The notes under the pieces were generated by a model. That model ran no database searches. It had not been told where the DNA came from and saw only the letters and a list, made by a program, of their open reading frames with translations. The translations under genes were made by a program, and so were the position numbers. From Gemmatimonadaceae bacterium (GTDB lineage: Bacteria; Gemmatimonadota; Gemmatimonadetes; Gemmatimonadales; Gemmatimonadaceae), in contig DASYSS010000070.1 of assembly GCA_036003045.1 (NCBI GenBank), forward strand, positions 1 to 64,000: a DNA stretch of 64,000 bases, in the 5' to 3' direction. Positions 42,543 to 51,472 of the stretch are shown here, in pieces; position 1 is the first letter of the stretch, and every line of letters starts with the position of its first letter.

Positions 42543-44158
42543 GCGACGAATCGCAAGGCCCGCGACTCGACTGGCGGCGCTTTCTCGCGTCGCGGGAACC
42601 GCCTGCGCCGCCGACCGAACCGGAGCCGCTCGTTCCGGATCTCTCCGAGCTGGAATCGCGTTACGAGATCATCTCGGAGGTCCGCAGCACGAGCGACTCG
42701 ATTTCGTATCTCGCGCGTCATCGCACGATCAACCGCGAGGTGACGATCGACATCGTGCGCGCGCCGTGGGGGCAGGCCGCCAGCCTGATGATGCAGCTCC
42801 AGGCGGACGCGCGGCGCGAGTCCGCCATGCGACATCCGAACGTCGTGCCGGTGCTCGAGGGACGGCAAATCGCGCGCGACACGTTCGCGACCGTGCGGCC
42901 CCGCGTGCGCGGCGCGACGCTGGAAGAACTGCTCTCCTCGCAGGAGATGGTCGACACGATCTCGCCCGACCGTCTCGCGTCGATCTTCGAGCAGCTGAAC
43001 GCGGCCCTCGACTGGGGCTGGGCGAACGGGATCGTGCATCGCAAGGTCACGCCGGCCGGTCTCGTGTTCCAGCAGGGGAGCGGGCGCGCGTTGTTCACCT
43101 TCGAGCCGCAGCTCGACGCCATCGACGTCCCGACCAACCTCGCCGACGACGCGCGCACGATCGGTCGTCTCGCGTGGACGATGCTCGCCGGTTTCCCGTT
43201 CGGCTCGGCCGGGATGACGCTCCTCGCCGAAGTTCGCCCGGATCTGCCGAGGCGCGTCATCGAAGCCGTGGACGCGCTCTCGCACTACAGCCACGATGAC
43301 GACACTCCGGACATCGACGGCTTCATCGCCGTCCTTCGATCGTTGGCGGGACCGACGACGCCGGTGCGCGCGCGAATCGCGCCCCCGATCGCGCCGGAGC
43401 CGGTGGAGACGGGCGAGACGGACGAGTACATCGTCCTCAAGCAGCCGTCGTTCTTCGGCCGCCGATTCGTCGCGACCGTCGCGGTCGCCGCGGCCGTGGT
43501 GACGGCGGCATTCATCATTCTCCGGCATGGTGGAACCGATCCGACGACGATCGCCGCCGCCCTGGATAGCGCGGGCCTCGCCTCCGGCGATCTCGCGCTC
43601 AAGAAGATCGACAGCGCGGCGGGAGCGGACACGACGGCGGATACTTCGCGGTCGCCCGCGAGCGCGGCGACCGCAAAAACGACATCCGCTTCTCCAGAGC
43701 GTGTGACGCGGCTCGCCGCGAGTCATCCGCTCAACTCGACCGTCACCGACGTCACGAAGACGGGTGGATCGAACGACCTGTGCGGCTCGGCTGATGCCGC
43801 CGACCAGAAGGCCTGTCTGCGGGCCTCCCTGGAGCAGGGTGACAACCAGGTCAACGACACTTACAAGCTCGTGATCGCCGGCCTACGCAAACAGGCGAAG
43901 GTGTCCGACGACGCGCCCGACCCGCCGTCCGTGGAGCGAGTGCGGGACGCCCAGCGCAAATGGCTCCAGACGCGCGACGAGGTGTGCCACAACGTCGGCG
44001 CGAAGGTGCGTTACGCGCGGGACCGCGCGGCATGCTACAACAGCAAGTCGGCGCTTCGGCTTCAGGAGCTACAGTCGATGCTCGACTCGTTGCCGCAAAC
44101 GCATTCAACGCCGCCGGCGGGCGATGAGCGGCAACCGATCACCGCCGCCCGTCGCTGA
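42488..44158 (+). CDS. Transmembrane pseudokinase fused to an LprI-like domain
   Basis: 556 residues if started at TTG 42488. A CTG at 42539 forming a 4-nt CTGA overlap with ilvE is an alternative. A kinase-like fold spans about 58-285, beginning YEIISEVRSTSDSISYLARH. It is catalytically dead: the HRD motif reads HRKVTPAGLVF, no DFG is present, and the lysine strand is VTIDIVR. A membrane helix follows near 318-340 (FVATVAVAAAVVTAAFIIL), then an Asp/Thr/Ala linker. The outer C-terminus, about 430-530, matches LprI/DUF1311 lysozyme-inhibitor-like proteins: CLRASLEQGDNQVNDTY, VRDAQRKWLQTRDEVC and ARDRAACYNSKSALRLQEL, with conserved cysteines. I know of no described pseudokinase-LprI fusion. Confidence 0.75.
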   Translation: MADLRPRRARKRTSGGNLSDESQGPRLDWRRFLASREPPAPPTEPEPLVPDLSELESRYEIISEVRSTSDSISYLARHRTINREVTIDIVRAPWGQAASLMMQLQADARRESAMRHPNVVPVLEGRQIARDTFATVRPRVRGATLEELLSSQEMVDTISPDRLASIFEQLNAALDWGWANGIVHRKVTPAGLVFQQGSGRALFTFEPQLDAIDVPTNLADDARTIGRLAWTMLAGFPFGSAGMTLLAEVRPDLPRRVIEAVDALSHYSHDDDTPDIDGFIAVLRSLAGPTTPVRARIAPPIAPEPVETGETDEYIVLKQPSFFGRRFVATVAVAAAVVTAAFIILRHGGTDPTTIAAALDSAGLASGDLALKKIDSAAGADTTADTSRSPASAATAKTTSASPERVTRLAASHPLNSTVTDVTKTGGSNDLCGSADAADQKACLRASLEQGDNQVNDTYKLVIAGLRKQAKVSDDAPDPPSVERVRDAQRKWLQTRDEVCHNVGAKVRYARDRAACYNSKSALRLQELQSMLDSLPQTHSTPPAGDERQPITAARR

Positions 44159-44165
44159 GCCTCGG

Positions 44166-47100
44166 CTACGGCGTCTTCACCTCGACGCCGGCGTCCTTCA
44201 GCGCCTTGAGCAGAGCAGGCAGCTGATCGGTCGAGACCTTCTTCACACGATCGCCCTGCTTGTCCAAATCCGCCGGCAGCGTCTGCAACAGTCGCTTTTG
44301 CTCCGGGTTCGGATTGAAGGTGGCGTTGAGCAGCTCGGTCGTCGTGCCGAGTCGCGCCTGAATGTTCTCTGGAGCAACGGGTCCGGTCGGGTTCTGATCC
44401 TGGTCGCTCGCCGTGCCGGCGGCTCCCGCGCCCGCAGGAGCCGCGGCTCCGCCCGCGGCCGGCGCATTCGCGGTGCCGGCTTGTTGAGGCGCAGCGCCTC
44501 CGCCGGAGCCACGACCGCCGCCGCGACCACCACGTCCACCACCGCCAGCGCCACCTGCGGCGAGCGCGCCGCCGCCGACCGCTCCGCCTCGACCGGCACC
44601 ACCACGGCCGCCGCCTGCCGCGCCCATCTCGCGCGTGATGTCAGCGAGCTCCTTCTCGACCGCGGCGATTTGCGTCTTCAGCTCGGGCGTCACCTTCGTG
44701 CCCGCCGAATCCGCGGCCCGTTTCGCGGCGGCGAGTGTGCGCTCCGCCGTGTCGAGCTGGGCTTGTCGGTCGCGTAGATCGCGCTGGAGCTTTACGACGC
44801 CAAGGCGGAACGCGTAGAGCTGCTTCAACTCGTTGTCGCTGAGGATCACCATCGGGTCTTTCGTCAGAGCGAACGATTGATCGAGCGTCGTGGGCGCGCC
44901 TTCTGCCGGCACGATCGACAGACGCGCGATGTAGCGGCCCGGCAGAGCGGGGAACGTCCCATCCGCACCGCCGCGCCCTCCGCCGAATCCACCGCCCCCG
45001 CCCCCGCCCCCGCCACCGCGTCCGGTCGAATCCGCGGCAGCGCCGCCGCCCGGACCGCCACGTCCGCCGCGACCGGCGGAATCAGCCGCGCCACCGGCCG
45101 GCGCGCCGCCTCCGCCGCCACCAAAACCTCCGCGGCCGCCGCGGCCACCGCCTGCTGCGCGGCCGCCGTTCGCCAACGCGAGCGTGTCGATCGGGCCCGT
45201 GAGCGGCGGTCCGACTCGCATGTCCCACGAGATGCGATAGAGGCCCGGCTGTTTGTTCACAGGCAACGCGCGCACGGGCGCGCCGCTCTGATCGAGCACC
45301 GTGAGCGAGACCTTCGCGGACGGCGGCACGTTGTTGATCGTGTAGTCGATGTGCGGACCCGGCTCGGGGTTCTGTCCGGTGAAGCCGCGCGAGCCCATGC
45401 CCGAGCTGCGGCTGCCGTTCGGCTGGAAGAGCAGCGCGTCCTGTACCGGGAAGAGATACGCGACGCTCGCTTGCTTGGCCTGCGCGAGATTCTCGAGCGG
45501 CGAGAGGTCGTCGAGGATGAAGATGCCGCGGCCGTGCGTGCCGACGACCAGGTCGTTGGCCCGCGTTTGGATTTGCATGTCGTGAACGGGAACGCCGGGG
45601 ATGCCGCTCTTCAGCTGGGTCCAGCGCGCGCCCCCGTCCACCGTGAAGTACGCGCCGAATTCCGTGCCGACGAACAGCAGATTCGGTTGGCGCGGATGCT
45701 CGCGGATCACTTGAACCGAGCCGCCATCCGGAAGGTTGCTCGTGATCGAGGTCCACGTCGTGCCGTAGTCGGTGCTCTTCACGACGTAGGGCTTGAAGTC
45801 GTTGCTGCGGTGACCGTCGAGCGTGGCGTAGATCGTTCCCTCGGCGGCGCTCGACCACACGACGCGGCTTACGAAGGTCGTCTCGGGGACGTTCGGGAAC
45901 TTGTCCGTCTTCGTCCACGTCTTGCCGCCGTCGCGCGTCACCTGGATCAGGCCGTCGTCGGTGCCGACGGCGAGCAGGTCCTTCTTGAGCGGCGACTGGT
46001 CGATCGTCGAGATGTTGCTGAATTCCGCCGTTCCCTCGTTGCGGCCGAGGGCCGTCGAGTCGGGAACGCCGCCGCGCATCGGGAGCTTGTTGCGGTCGAT
46101 GCCGCGCGTGAGGTCGGGGCTGATCTTCTCCCACGAGTCGCCGCGGTCGGTGCTCCGGAACACGAACTGCGCCGCCATGAACACGCTCTTCACGTCGTGC
46201 TTGCTCGGCAGAATCGGCGCGCTCCAGTTGAAGCGGAAACGCTCGCCCGGCTTCGGCGCGGGACGGATGTTCTTCGTCTGTCCGGTACGCGCGTCGTAGC
46301 GCACGACGCCGCCCTGCTGCGACTCGGCGTACACGAGATCACGGTCGAGCGGATCGGGCACCGCGTAAAAGCCGTCGCCGCCCGCCATACGGAACCAATC
46401 CGCGTTCGTCGGGCCGAAGGTCGTGCGGGTGCGGCTTGGGCCGCCCCACGTCTGATTGTCCTGCAATCCGCCGTAGACGTTGTAGAACGGCTGCGCGTCG
46501 TCCACCGCGATCGCGTAGAACTGTCCGGCGACGATGCTCTCATTGTGATCCCACGTGCGCCCGGCGTCGTACGTCGTGTACATGCCACCGTCGCCGCCGA
46601 GGATCATGTGTTCCGGATCGTCGTCGCTGATCCAGAGGGCGTGATGGTCGCTGTGCACGCCCCCCGCCGCGAACGGCGTGAGCGTCTTGCCCGCGTCCTT
46701 GGATTCACGCGACTGCGCGTTGAGCTGAATGACGTGATCCGGATTCGCCGGATCGCAGCGCACCTGGCTGTAGTACCACGCCGTGCCGTCCTGGTCGTTC
46801 ATCTGCTTCCACGTCGCGCCGCCGTCCTCGCTGCGGTAGAGACCGGCGGCCGGCGGCTTCGCGTGGATCGTGGCGTACAGAGTGCTCGGCTTCGATTTGC
46901 AAACGCTAATCCCGATGCGCCCGATATCGCCGGTGGGAAGACCTTCCTTGAGCTGCGTCCACGTTCGGCCGGCGTCGGTCGTCTTGAAGATTCCCGTCTC
47001 GGGGCCGCCCGGGAGGAATCCGTACTCGCGGCGCTCGCGCTCGAGCGACGCCGCGTAGAGCACGTCGGGGTTCGACGGATCCATCGCGATCTCGGTGAAC

Positions 47101-47777
47101 CCCGTGTACTTGCTGATTTCCTTGAGGTTCGTCCACGTCTTGCCGCCGTCGGTCGTCTTGAACAGACCGCGCTCGCCGCCCGGCGCCCAGAGGGGGCCGA
47201 CCGCGGCGACGTAGACGACGTTCGCGTCGCGCGGGTCGATGACGATCTTGCCGATGTGTTGTGACGTCGGCAGCATCGCGGACGACCAGGTCTTTCCGGC
47301 GTCGGTCGACTTGTAGACGCCGGTGCCCCACGACGAGCTGCGCATGTTGTTCGCTTCGCCGGTGCCGACCCAGACGACGTTCGGATCGCTCGGCGCGACG
47401 GCGATCGCACCGACGGAGCCGGTGCGCACCGAATCGAAGACCGGCGCCCAATTCACGCCCGCGTTGATCGTTTTCCAGACTCCGCCTGTCGCCGCGGCCA
47501 CGTAGATGACGGTGCCGATGCGGGCCCTCGACGCCTTCGGATCGACGACGACGGCGATGTCGGAGATTCGTCCCGACATGACCGCGGGACCGATCGAGCG
47601 AAAAACAAGCGACCGGGCGAGCACCGAATCCGGCGGCAGCGCGGCATCGCTGCGCACGGCGGTCAACGGAACCGCTCGGCCAGGCTGGTTGACGGTCGGG
47701 CGACCCTGGGCGCCGGCGAGTGAAGCGACGGCGGTCAGAAGGCTCGCCGCGCGGAGCGTGGACTGGAGTTGGCGCAT
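44166..47777 (-). CDS. Giant secreted BNR/sortilin-like beta-propeller protein (paralogue)
   Basis: 1203 residues from ATG 47777; the 38 extra codons upstream have shadow composition. A signal peptide (RAASLLTAVASLAGAQ) precedes a double propeller of Asp-box units, for example KTINAGVNW, KSTDAGKTW, KTTDGGKTW, RSEDGGATW, VTRDGGKTW and KSTDYGTTW. LVVGTHGRGIFILDDLSPL, near residue 790, matches AVSSHGRGFWILDNIEPL in the 12227 paralogue. Two long Gly/Ala/Arg-rich tracts (about 915-965 and 1080-1130) surround a beta domain and a coiled-coil helix. It ends in the same kind of helical segment as the paralogue. It is divergent from the Ser/Thr kinase gene, and its stop is 8 bp from the convergent pseudokinase gene. 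An outer-surface or periplasmic binding role is inferred. Confidence 0.85.
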   Translation of the reverse strand: MRQLQSTLRAASLLTAVASLAGAQGRPTVNQPGRAVPLTAVRSDAALPPDSVLARSLVFRSIGPAVMSGRISDIAVVVDPKASRARIGTVIYVAAATGGVWKTINAGVNWAPVFDSVRTGSVGAIAVAPSDPNVVWVGTGEANNMRSSSWGTGVYKSTDAGKTWSSAMLPTSQHIGKIVIDPRDANVVYVAAVGPLWAPGGERGLFKTTDGGKTWTNLKEISKYTGFTEIAMDPSNPDVLYAASLERERREYGFLPGGPETGIFKTTDAGRTWTQLKEGLPTGDIGRIGISVCKSKPSTLYATIHAKPPAAGLYRSEDGGATWKQMNDQDGTAWYYSQVRCDPANPDHVIQLNAQSRESKDAGKTLTPFAAGGVHSDHHALWISDDDPEHMILGGDGGMYTTYDAGRTWDHNESIVAGQFYAIAVDDAQPFYNVYGGLQDNQTWGGPSRTRTTFGPTNADWFRMAGGDGFYAVPDPLDRDLVYAESQQGGVVRYDARTGQTKNIRPAPKPGERFRFNWSAPILPSKHDVKSVFMAAQFVFRSTDRGDSWEKISPDLTRGIDRNKLPMRGGVPDSTALGRNEGTAEFSNISTIDQSPLKKDLLAVGTDDGLIQVTRDGGKTWTKTDKFPNVPETTFVSRVVWSSAAEGTIYATLDGHRSNDFKPYVVKSTDYGTTWTSITSNLPDGGSVQVIREHPRQPNLLFVGTEFGAYFTVDGGARWTQLKSGIPGVPVHDMQIQTRANDLVVGTHGRGIFILDDLSPLENLAQAKQASVAYLFPVQDALLFQPNGSRSSGMGSRGFTGQNPEPGPHIDYTINNVPPSAKVSLTVLDQSGAPVRALPVNKQPGLYRISWDMRVGPPLTGPIDTLALANGGRAAGGGRGGRGGFGGGGGGAPAGGAADSAGRGGRGGPGGGAAADSTGRGGGGGGGGGGFGGGRGGADGTFPALPGRYIARLSIVPAEGAPTTLDQSFALTKDPMVILSDNELKQLYAFRLGVVKLQRDLRDRQAQLDTAERTLAAAKRAADSAGTKVTPELKTQIAAVEKELADITREMGAAGGGRGGAGRGGAVGGGALAAGGAGGGGRGGRGGGRGSGGGAAPQQAGTANAPAAGGAAAPAGAGAAGTASDQDQNPTGPVAPENIQARLGTTTELLNATFNPNPEQKRLLQTLPADLDKQGDRVKKVSTDQLPALLKALKDAGVEVKTP

Positions 47778-47889
47778 CGTCTGTGCGGGGAAGGGAAAAG
47801 GACGCCTAATTCTACGCCCTGGGCCGTTGGCCCGCTGGCGAAGGAGGACCTCGAATCGCCAATCGCGCCCGCGGTTCTTAGTATTGGCC

Positions 47890-49869
47890 ATGCTCTCTCC
47901 CTCGGCGCTGGGCAGCCGATATCGGGTGGATCACGAGCTCGGCCGAGGCGGGATGGCGGCCGTGTACGAGGCGGACGACGTCGCCCATCACCGTCACGTC
48001 GCGATCAAGGTGCTCGACTCGAGCGTCGGCGCGGCGCTCGGCGCCGAGCGGTTCCTGCGCGAGATCCAGGTTGCGGCCGGGCTTCAGCACCCCAACATCC
48101 TCCCGGTCTACGACTCGGGCGAGTCCGAGGCCGGCGGCCTGCTGTACTACGTCATGCCCGTCGTGCGCGGCGCGTCGCTGCGCGCGAAGCTCGAGCGGGA
48201 GCGACAGCTGCCGATCGACGACGCGGTGCGCATCGCGTCGCAAGTCGCCGCGGCGCTCGACTACGCCCACGAACGGGGAATCGTCCACCGCGACATCAAA
48301 CCCGAAAACGTTCTTCTCGACGGCGATCACGCGTTCGTCGCCGACTTTGGTCTCGCGAAGTCGCTCGAAGCGGCGAACGATTCGTTGACCGCGACCGGAA
48401 TCGCGCTTGGAACGCCGGCGTACATGAGTCCCGAGCAGGCGTCGGGCGAGCGCGTCGACGGCCGTACGGACGTCTACGCGCTCGGCTGCCTGCTCTACGA
48501 GATGCTCGCCGGCGAACCGCCGTTCACGGGTTCGTCGGCACAGGCCGTGATCGCGAAGCGGATGGCCGCGCCGGCGCCGAGCGTGCACGTGCTCAGAGAC
48601 AACGTTCCGTCGAACGTCGAAGCGGCGGTCGCGCGGGCGCTGTCCCGGGCCGCGGCGGATCGCTTCGCGACCGCCGGGGAATTCGCCGGCGCCATCCTGG
48701 CGCCGCCGCGCGAGCAGGGCGCGCCCGGGATGTCCGCCCGCGCGAGGCGGCGTGCGACGACGATCGGCGTTGCGGCGGCGCTCGTGCTCGGCGCGACGGC
48801 GTTGTTGTCACGAATGTACTCGACGTTCATCGGACCGACGGCCAAAGCGCAATCGTCGCATCGCTGGCCCGGCACCGACGATTCGCTCGCGTATGATCTG
48901 TTCATGAAGGGCAAGGCGCAGGAGGTGCGCCGCAGCGAGCCCGCGATCGGCCGGTCCATCGATCTCTATCGCGCATCGATCGCGCGTGATTCGAACTTCG
49001 CAGGCGCGTGGGCTGGATTGGCGCGCGCCGTGCAATTCGCCCAGCTCTGGCGTTACCACATCGCGAGCGTACCGGTCGAGAGTCTCGTTCCGGTGATGGT
49101 TCGCTCGAGCGAGCGGGCGGTTGAACTGGATACGACCAGCGCGGAAGTGTGGCTTGCCCGCGCTCTCGCGCTGCGAGGCATCTCGCCGAGTACGCGGCGC
49201 GGGATGCTCGACGCGGTGCAGCGAGCCATCCGGATCGATTCGACCAAAGCAGATGCGTGGGTCGTGCTCGGCACCGTGTGGGCCGACAGTCTCGTGCCGC
49301 GGCGCGCGATCGAGGCGTATCGCCGCGCGATCGCGCTCAATCCGCGACAGACGAATGCCATGGGCTATTTGTCGCTCGTCTATTTATGGAACCACGACGT
49401 CGATTCCGCGCTGGTGTGGGCCGACAGCGGCACGAGGGTCGATCCATCCCAGATTTTCGTGCGCGGGGCGCTCGGCTTGACGCGGCGCGAGCGGCACGAG
49501 TGGGCGCTCGCGGCGACGGAATACGAGGCGATGCTCAACATCGGCACCGGGCCCGATCGTGTCGAGGGTTGGGCGGGCCTCGCCGAGCTTGCGTGGCGGC
49601 GCGGCGACCGGCACGCGGCCGACACACTTCTCACGCGTGCCATCGCCGGTGCCGACACGTTGCATCCGACGGTGCATGATGCCGTGTACCTGGCGTGGGG
49701 TTTTGCGTCGACCGGGCGCCGCGAAGCTGCCATTCGCCTGCTGCGCCGCTTCGATCCGCCCGGGGACTCACACTTCCAACAACACCTGGTGAGTGATCCC
49801 GTGCTCGACAGTCTCCGTTCCGATCCGCGTGTGGTCGCCCTGTTTCGCGAGAAGCCAGGGCGATCGTGA
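47890..49869 (+). CDS. Ser/Thr protein kinase, membrane-anchored, with TPR-like outer domain
   Basis: 659 residues from ATG 47890. A complete Hanks-type kinase fills about residues 8-275: glycine loop LGRGGMAAVYEAD, lysine in HVAIKVLD, HRDIKPENVLL, VADFGLAKS and GTPAYMSPEQASGE. A membrane helix is near 300-320 (ATTIGVAAALVLGATALLS). The outer part is a TPR-like series of about 34-residue helical repeats (ADAWVVLGTVWADSLVPRRAIEAYRRAIALNPRQ and similar) to the end. It should phosphorylate Ser/Thr in the cytoplasm in response to an outer signal. Unlike the pseudokinases at 7308 and 42488 it keeps every catalytic residue. It is divergent from the BNR paralogue (112 bp) and 55 bp before the OsmC gene. 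Confidence 0.92.
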   Translation: MLSPSALGSRYRVDHELGRGGMAAVYEADDVAHHRHVAIKVLDSSVGAALGAERFLREIQVAAGLQHPNILPVYDSGESEAGGLLYYVMPVVRGASLRAKLERERQLPIDDAVRIASQVAAALDYAHERGIVHRDIKPENVLLDGDHAFVADFGLAKSLEAANDSLTATGIALGTPAYMSPEQASGERVDGRTDVYALGCLLYEMLAGEPPFTGSSAQAVIAKRMAAPAPSVHVLRDNVPSNVEAAVARALSRAAADRFATAGEFAGAILAPPREQGAPGMSARARRRATTIGVAAALVLGATALLSRMYSTFIGPTAKAQSSHRWPGTDDSLAYDLFMKGKAQEVRRSEPAIGRSIDLYRASIARDSNFAGAWAGLARAVQFAQLWRYHIASVPVESLVPVMVRSSERAVELDTTSAEVWLARALALRGISPSTRRGMLDAVQRAIRIDSTKADAWVVLGTVWADSLVPRRAIEAYRRAIALNPRQTNAMGYLSLVYLWNHDVDSALVWADSGTRVDPSQIFVRGALGLTRRERHEWALAATEYEAMLNIGTGPDRVEGWAGLAELAWRRGDRHAADTLLTRAIAGADTLHPTVHDAVYLAWGFASTGRREAAIRLLRRFDPPGDSHFQQHLVSDPVLDSLRSDPRVVALFREKPGRS

Positions 49870-49924
49870 CGCGCGTCGCCGCGGCTCGTTTGTCAACGAC
49901 GTCCGACTTCGACATGATTCGACC

Positions 49925-50389
49925 ATGACCGCTCCCGCTTCCACTCTTCGCACGTACGACGTCGGCGCGCGCTCGACCGACGTCTTCGGCCGCGTCCTCG
50001 TCAGCTCGCGCGACCACCATTTCATCGTCGACGGACCGGTGCAGAACGGTTGCCCGGGCGAGGAGATCACGCCCGTGGAGCTGTTTCTCACGGCGGTCGC
50101 GGCATGCGGCGTAGAGCTCGTCCACGTGATCGCGCGCGACACGAACGCCCCGCTCGATCGCGTCGCCGTGCGAATTCACGGCGAAGTCGATCGCACGAAG
50201 CAGGCGCGCACCGACCTCACCACGCTCAACGCCGTTCGCCTCGACTTCACGCTCTGGGGCACCGACGGCGCCAGCGCCGCGGCACTCGTCGAGGGCTTCA
50301 AGCGGCGGTGACCGCTGTACGGCACGGTCGCGGTCGCGACCCCCGACGTTCACGTGTCGTTCGAGCTCGGCGACAAAGCCGCGCGCTAG
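49925..50389 (+). CDS. OsmC-family redox protein with in-frame TGA (candidate selenocysteine, U129)
   Basis: ATG 49925 to TAG 50387-50389 is 154 residues if the TGA at 50309-50311 is read through; otherwise the protein ends at 128. The first family cysteine is in TAVAACGVELVHV (C61). The TGA falls at codon 129, where OsmC relatives have the second Cys in a C-P-[VL]-x-x-T motif. Here the text runs GFKRR-TGA-PLYGTVAVATPDVHV and continues in frame through SFELGDKAAR, the normal family end. The spacing 61/129 matches the spacing of Cys59/Cys125 in E. coli OsmC. Such proteins reduce organic hydroperoxides. The simple alternative is a nonsense mutation of TGC. The stem-loop at 50326-50341 supports recoding. 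Confidence 0.7.
50326..50341 (+). promoter_or_regulatory. Candidate bacterial SECIS stem-loop
   Basis: GGTCGC (50326-50331) pairs perfectly with GCGACC (50336-50341) around the loop GGTC, whose first base lies 20 nt after the TGA. Bacterial SECIS elements are short hairpins in the coding sequence just downstream of UGA with a G among the first loop bases. The fit is good, but the stem is only 6 bp and such hairpins arise by chance in GC-rich DNA. Confidence 0.5.
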
Positions 50390-50411
50390 TCGCCGATCGG
50401 CTGCGATTGTC

Positions 50412-51446
50412 TCAGTTGAGGGGCAGCTCCCATACACGCGGGTCTTCTGTTCCGAGCACCCACACGGAGTATCCGCGCAGCTTGTACTTCCGCACGAGCT
50501 CGAGCTTGGCCGCGAACGCGCGCGCGTCTTCGATCCACACGTGCTCGAACACGCCCGCGTTGCTCCAGAAGGCGTACGACGACTTCTCACGGTCGTCCCA
50601 CGTTGGCGTCAGATGGAACGTTCGGACCAGCGAATCGATCTTGGAGAACTCCGAGTCACCGGCCTTCGAGCGGGCGCCGTTCGCCGAGTCGTACGAGGCG
50701 AACCAATGGTCGGAGTAGGACGGAATGCCGAGCGAGATCTTCGAGGGAGGCACCCCCAGCGAGAGAACGTACTGCAGGCATTCCTCCATCCACGGATACC
50801 CGGCGACCGGGCCCGGCGGCGTGCCGCCAGTGTGCTGCGCGTACGTCATGTACGAGAGGAAGTCGAGCGACTCGGCGAGCGCCTTGTAGTCGTACGCGCC
50901 GCGCCAGTTCTCGAAGATCCATTTGTGATAGGCGCTCGGACCCGGATCTTCGCCGGTGCGCGGCACGACGGCCGCCGAGACCGAGCAGTTCGCCGCGTGG
51001 AGTCGCGCCACGGCGTCGCGGACGAAGCTTGTGAAGGCGTTCTTGTCCACGACGTTCACGTTCTCGATGTCGAACTGAATTCCGTCGAGGTGTTGGTCGC
51101 GGCACAACGCGACCAGGCTCTCGATCGCGCGCCGACGGACGGACGCGACGTTGAGGATTCGGTGAATGAGCGGCTGGTTGAATCCGGGGTTCACGACGAG
51201 CGGAACGAGCTTGACCCCGCGCGCGTGCGCGGTGTCCACCAAGCGCTTGTCGAGGTGCCCGTGGATCGCTCCCTGGTTGTCGAACGAAAACACTTGCGGC
51301 GAGACGATCGAGATGTGGCTCGCGTGGACGAGGAAGCTATCGGTGCTTCGTTCGGCGCCGGTGGAATACCAAAGCGCCTCGAGCTGCTGCGCCGGCAGAC
51401 GGTGCGACGCCGCGAGCATCGCCAGGGAAAGCATGAATTTCTGCAC
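50412..51446 (-). CDS. Secreted GH18-type glycoside hydrolase (YaaH/chitinase-like)
   Basis: 344 residues with a short leader (MLSLAMLAASHRLPAQ). The GH18 catalytic motif DGxxxDxE reads LDGIQFDIENV near residue 126, with Glu128 as the acid. Other barrel markers are LVPLVVNPGFNQP, LSYMTYAQHTGG near 205 (the substrate-assisting Tyr region), YPWMEECLQYVL and SLGIPSYSDHW. There is no chitin-binding or LysM module. Relatives without extra modules (YaaH, CFLE type) act on peptidoglycan or short N-acetylglucosamine chains. The C-terminus (YSVWVLGTEDPRVWELP) is the usual last strand. It is divergent from the toroid-formyltransferase gene, with the octamer array in between, and 22 bp from the convergent OsmC end. 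Confidence 0.82.
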   Translation of the reverse strand: MQKFMLSLAMLAASHRLPAQQLEALWYSTGAERSTDSFLVHASHISIVSPQVFSFDNQGAIHGHLDKRLVDTAHARGVKLVPLVVNPGFNQPLIHRILNVASVRRRAIESLVALCRDQHLDGIQFDIENVNVVDKNAFTSFVRDAVARLHAANCSVSAAVVPRTGEDPGPSAYHKWIFENWRGAYDYKALAESLDFLSYMTYAQHTGGTPPGPVAGYPWMEECLQYVLSLGVPPSKISLGIPSYSDHWFASYDSANGARSKAGDSEFSKIDSLVRTFHLTPTWDDREKSSYAFWSNAGVFEHVWIEDARAFAAKLELVRKYKLRGYSVWVLGTEDPRVWELPLN

Positions 51447-51472
51447 GACTCAGAATACGATCGTCCCCGCCA

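Noticed and set aside
50326-50341. The stem-loop after the OsmC TGA as a transcription terminator.
   Set aside because: It is short, has no T-run, and the reading frame and family homology continue through it, so a coding-region signal fits better.
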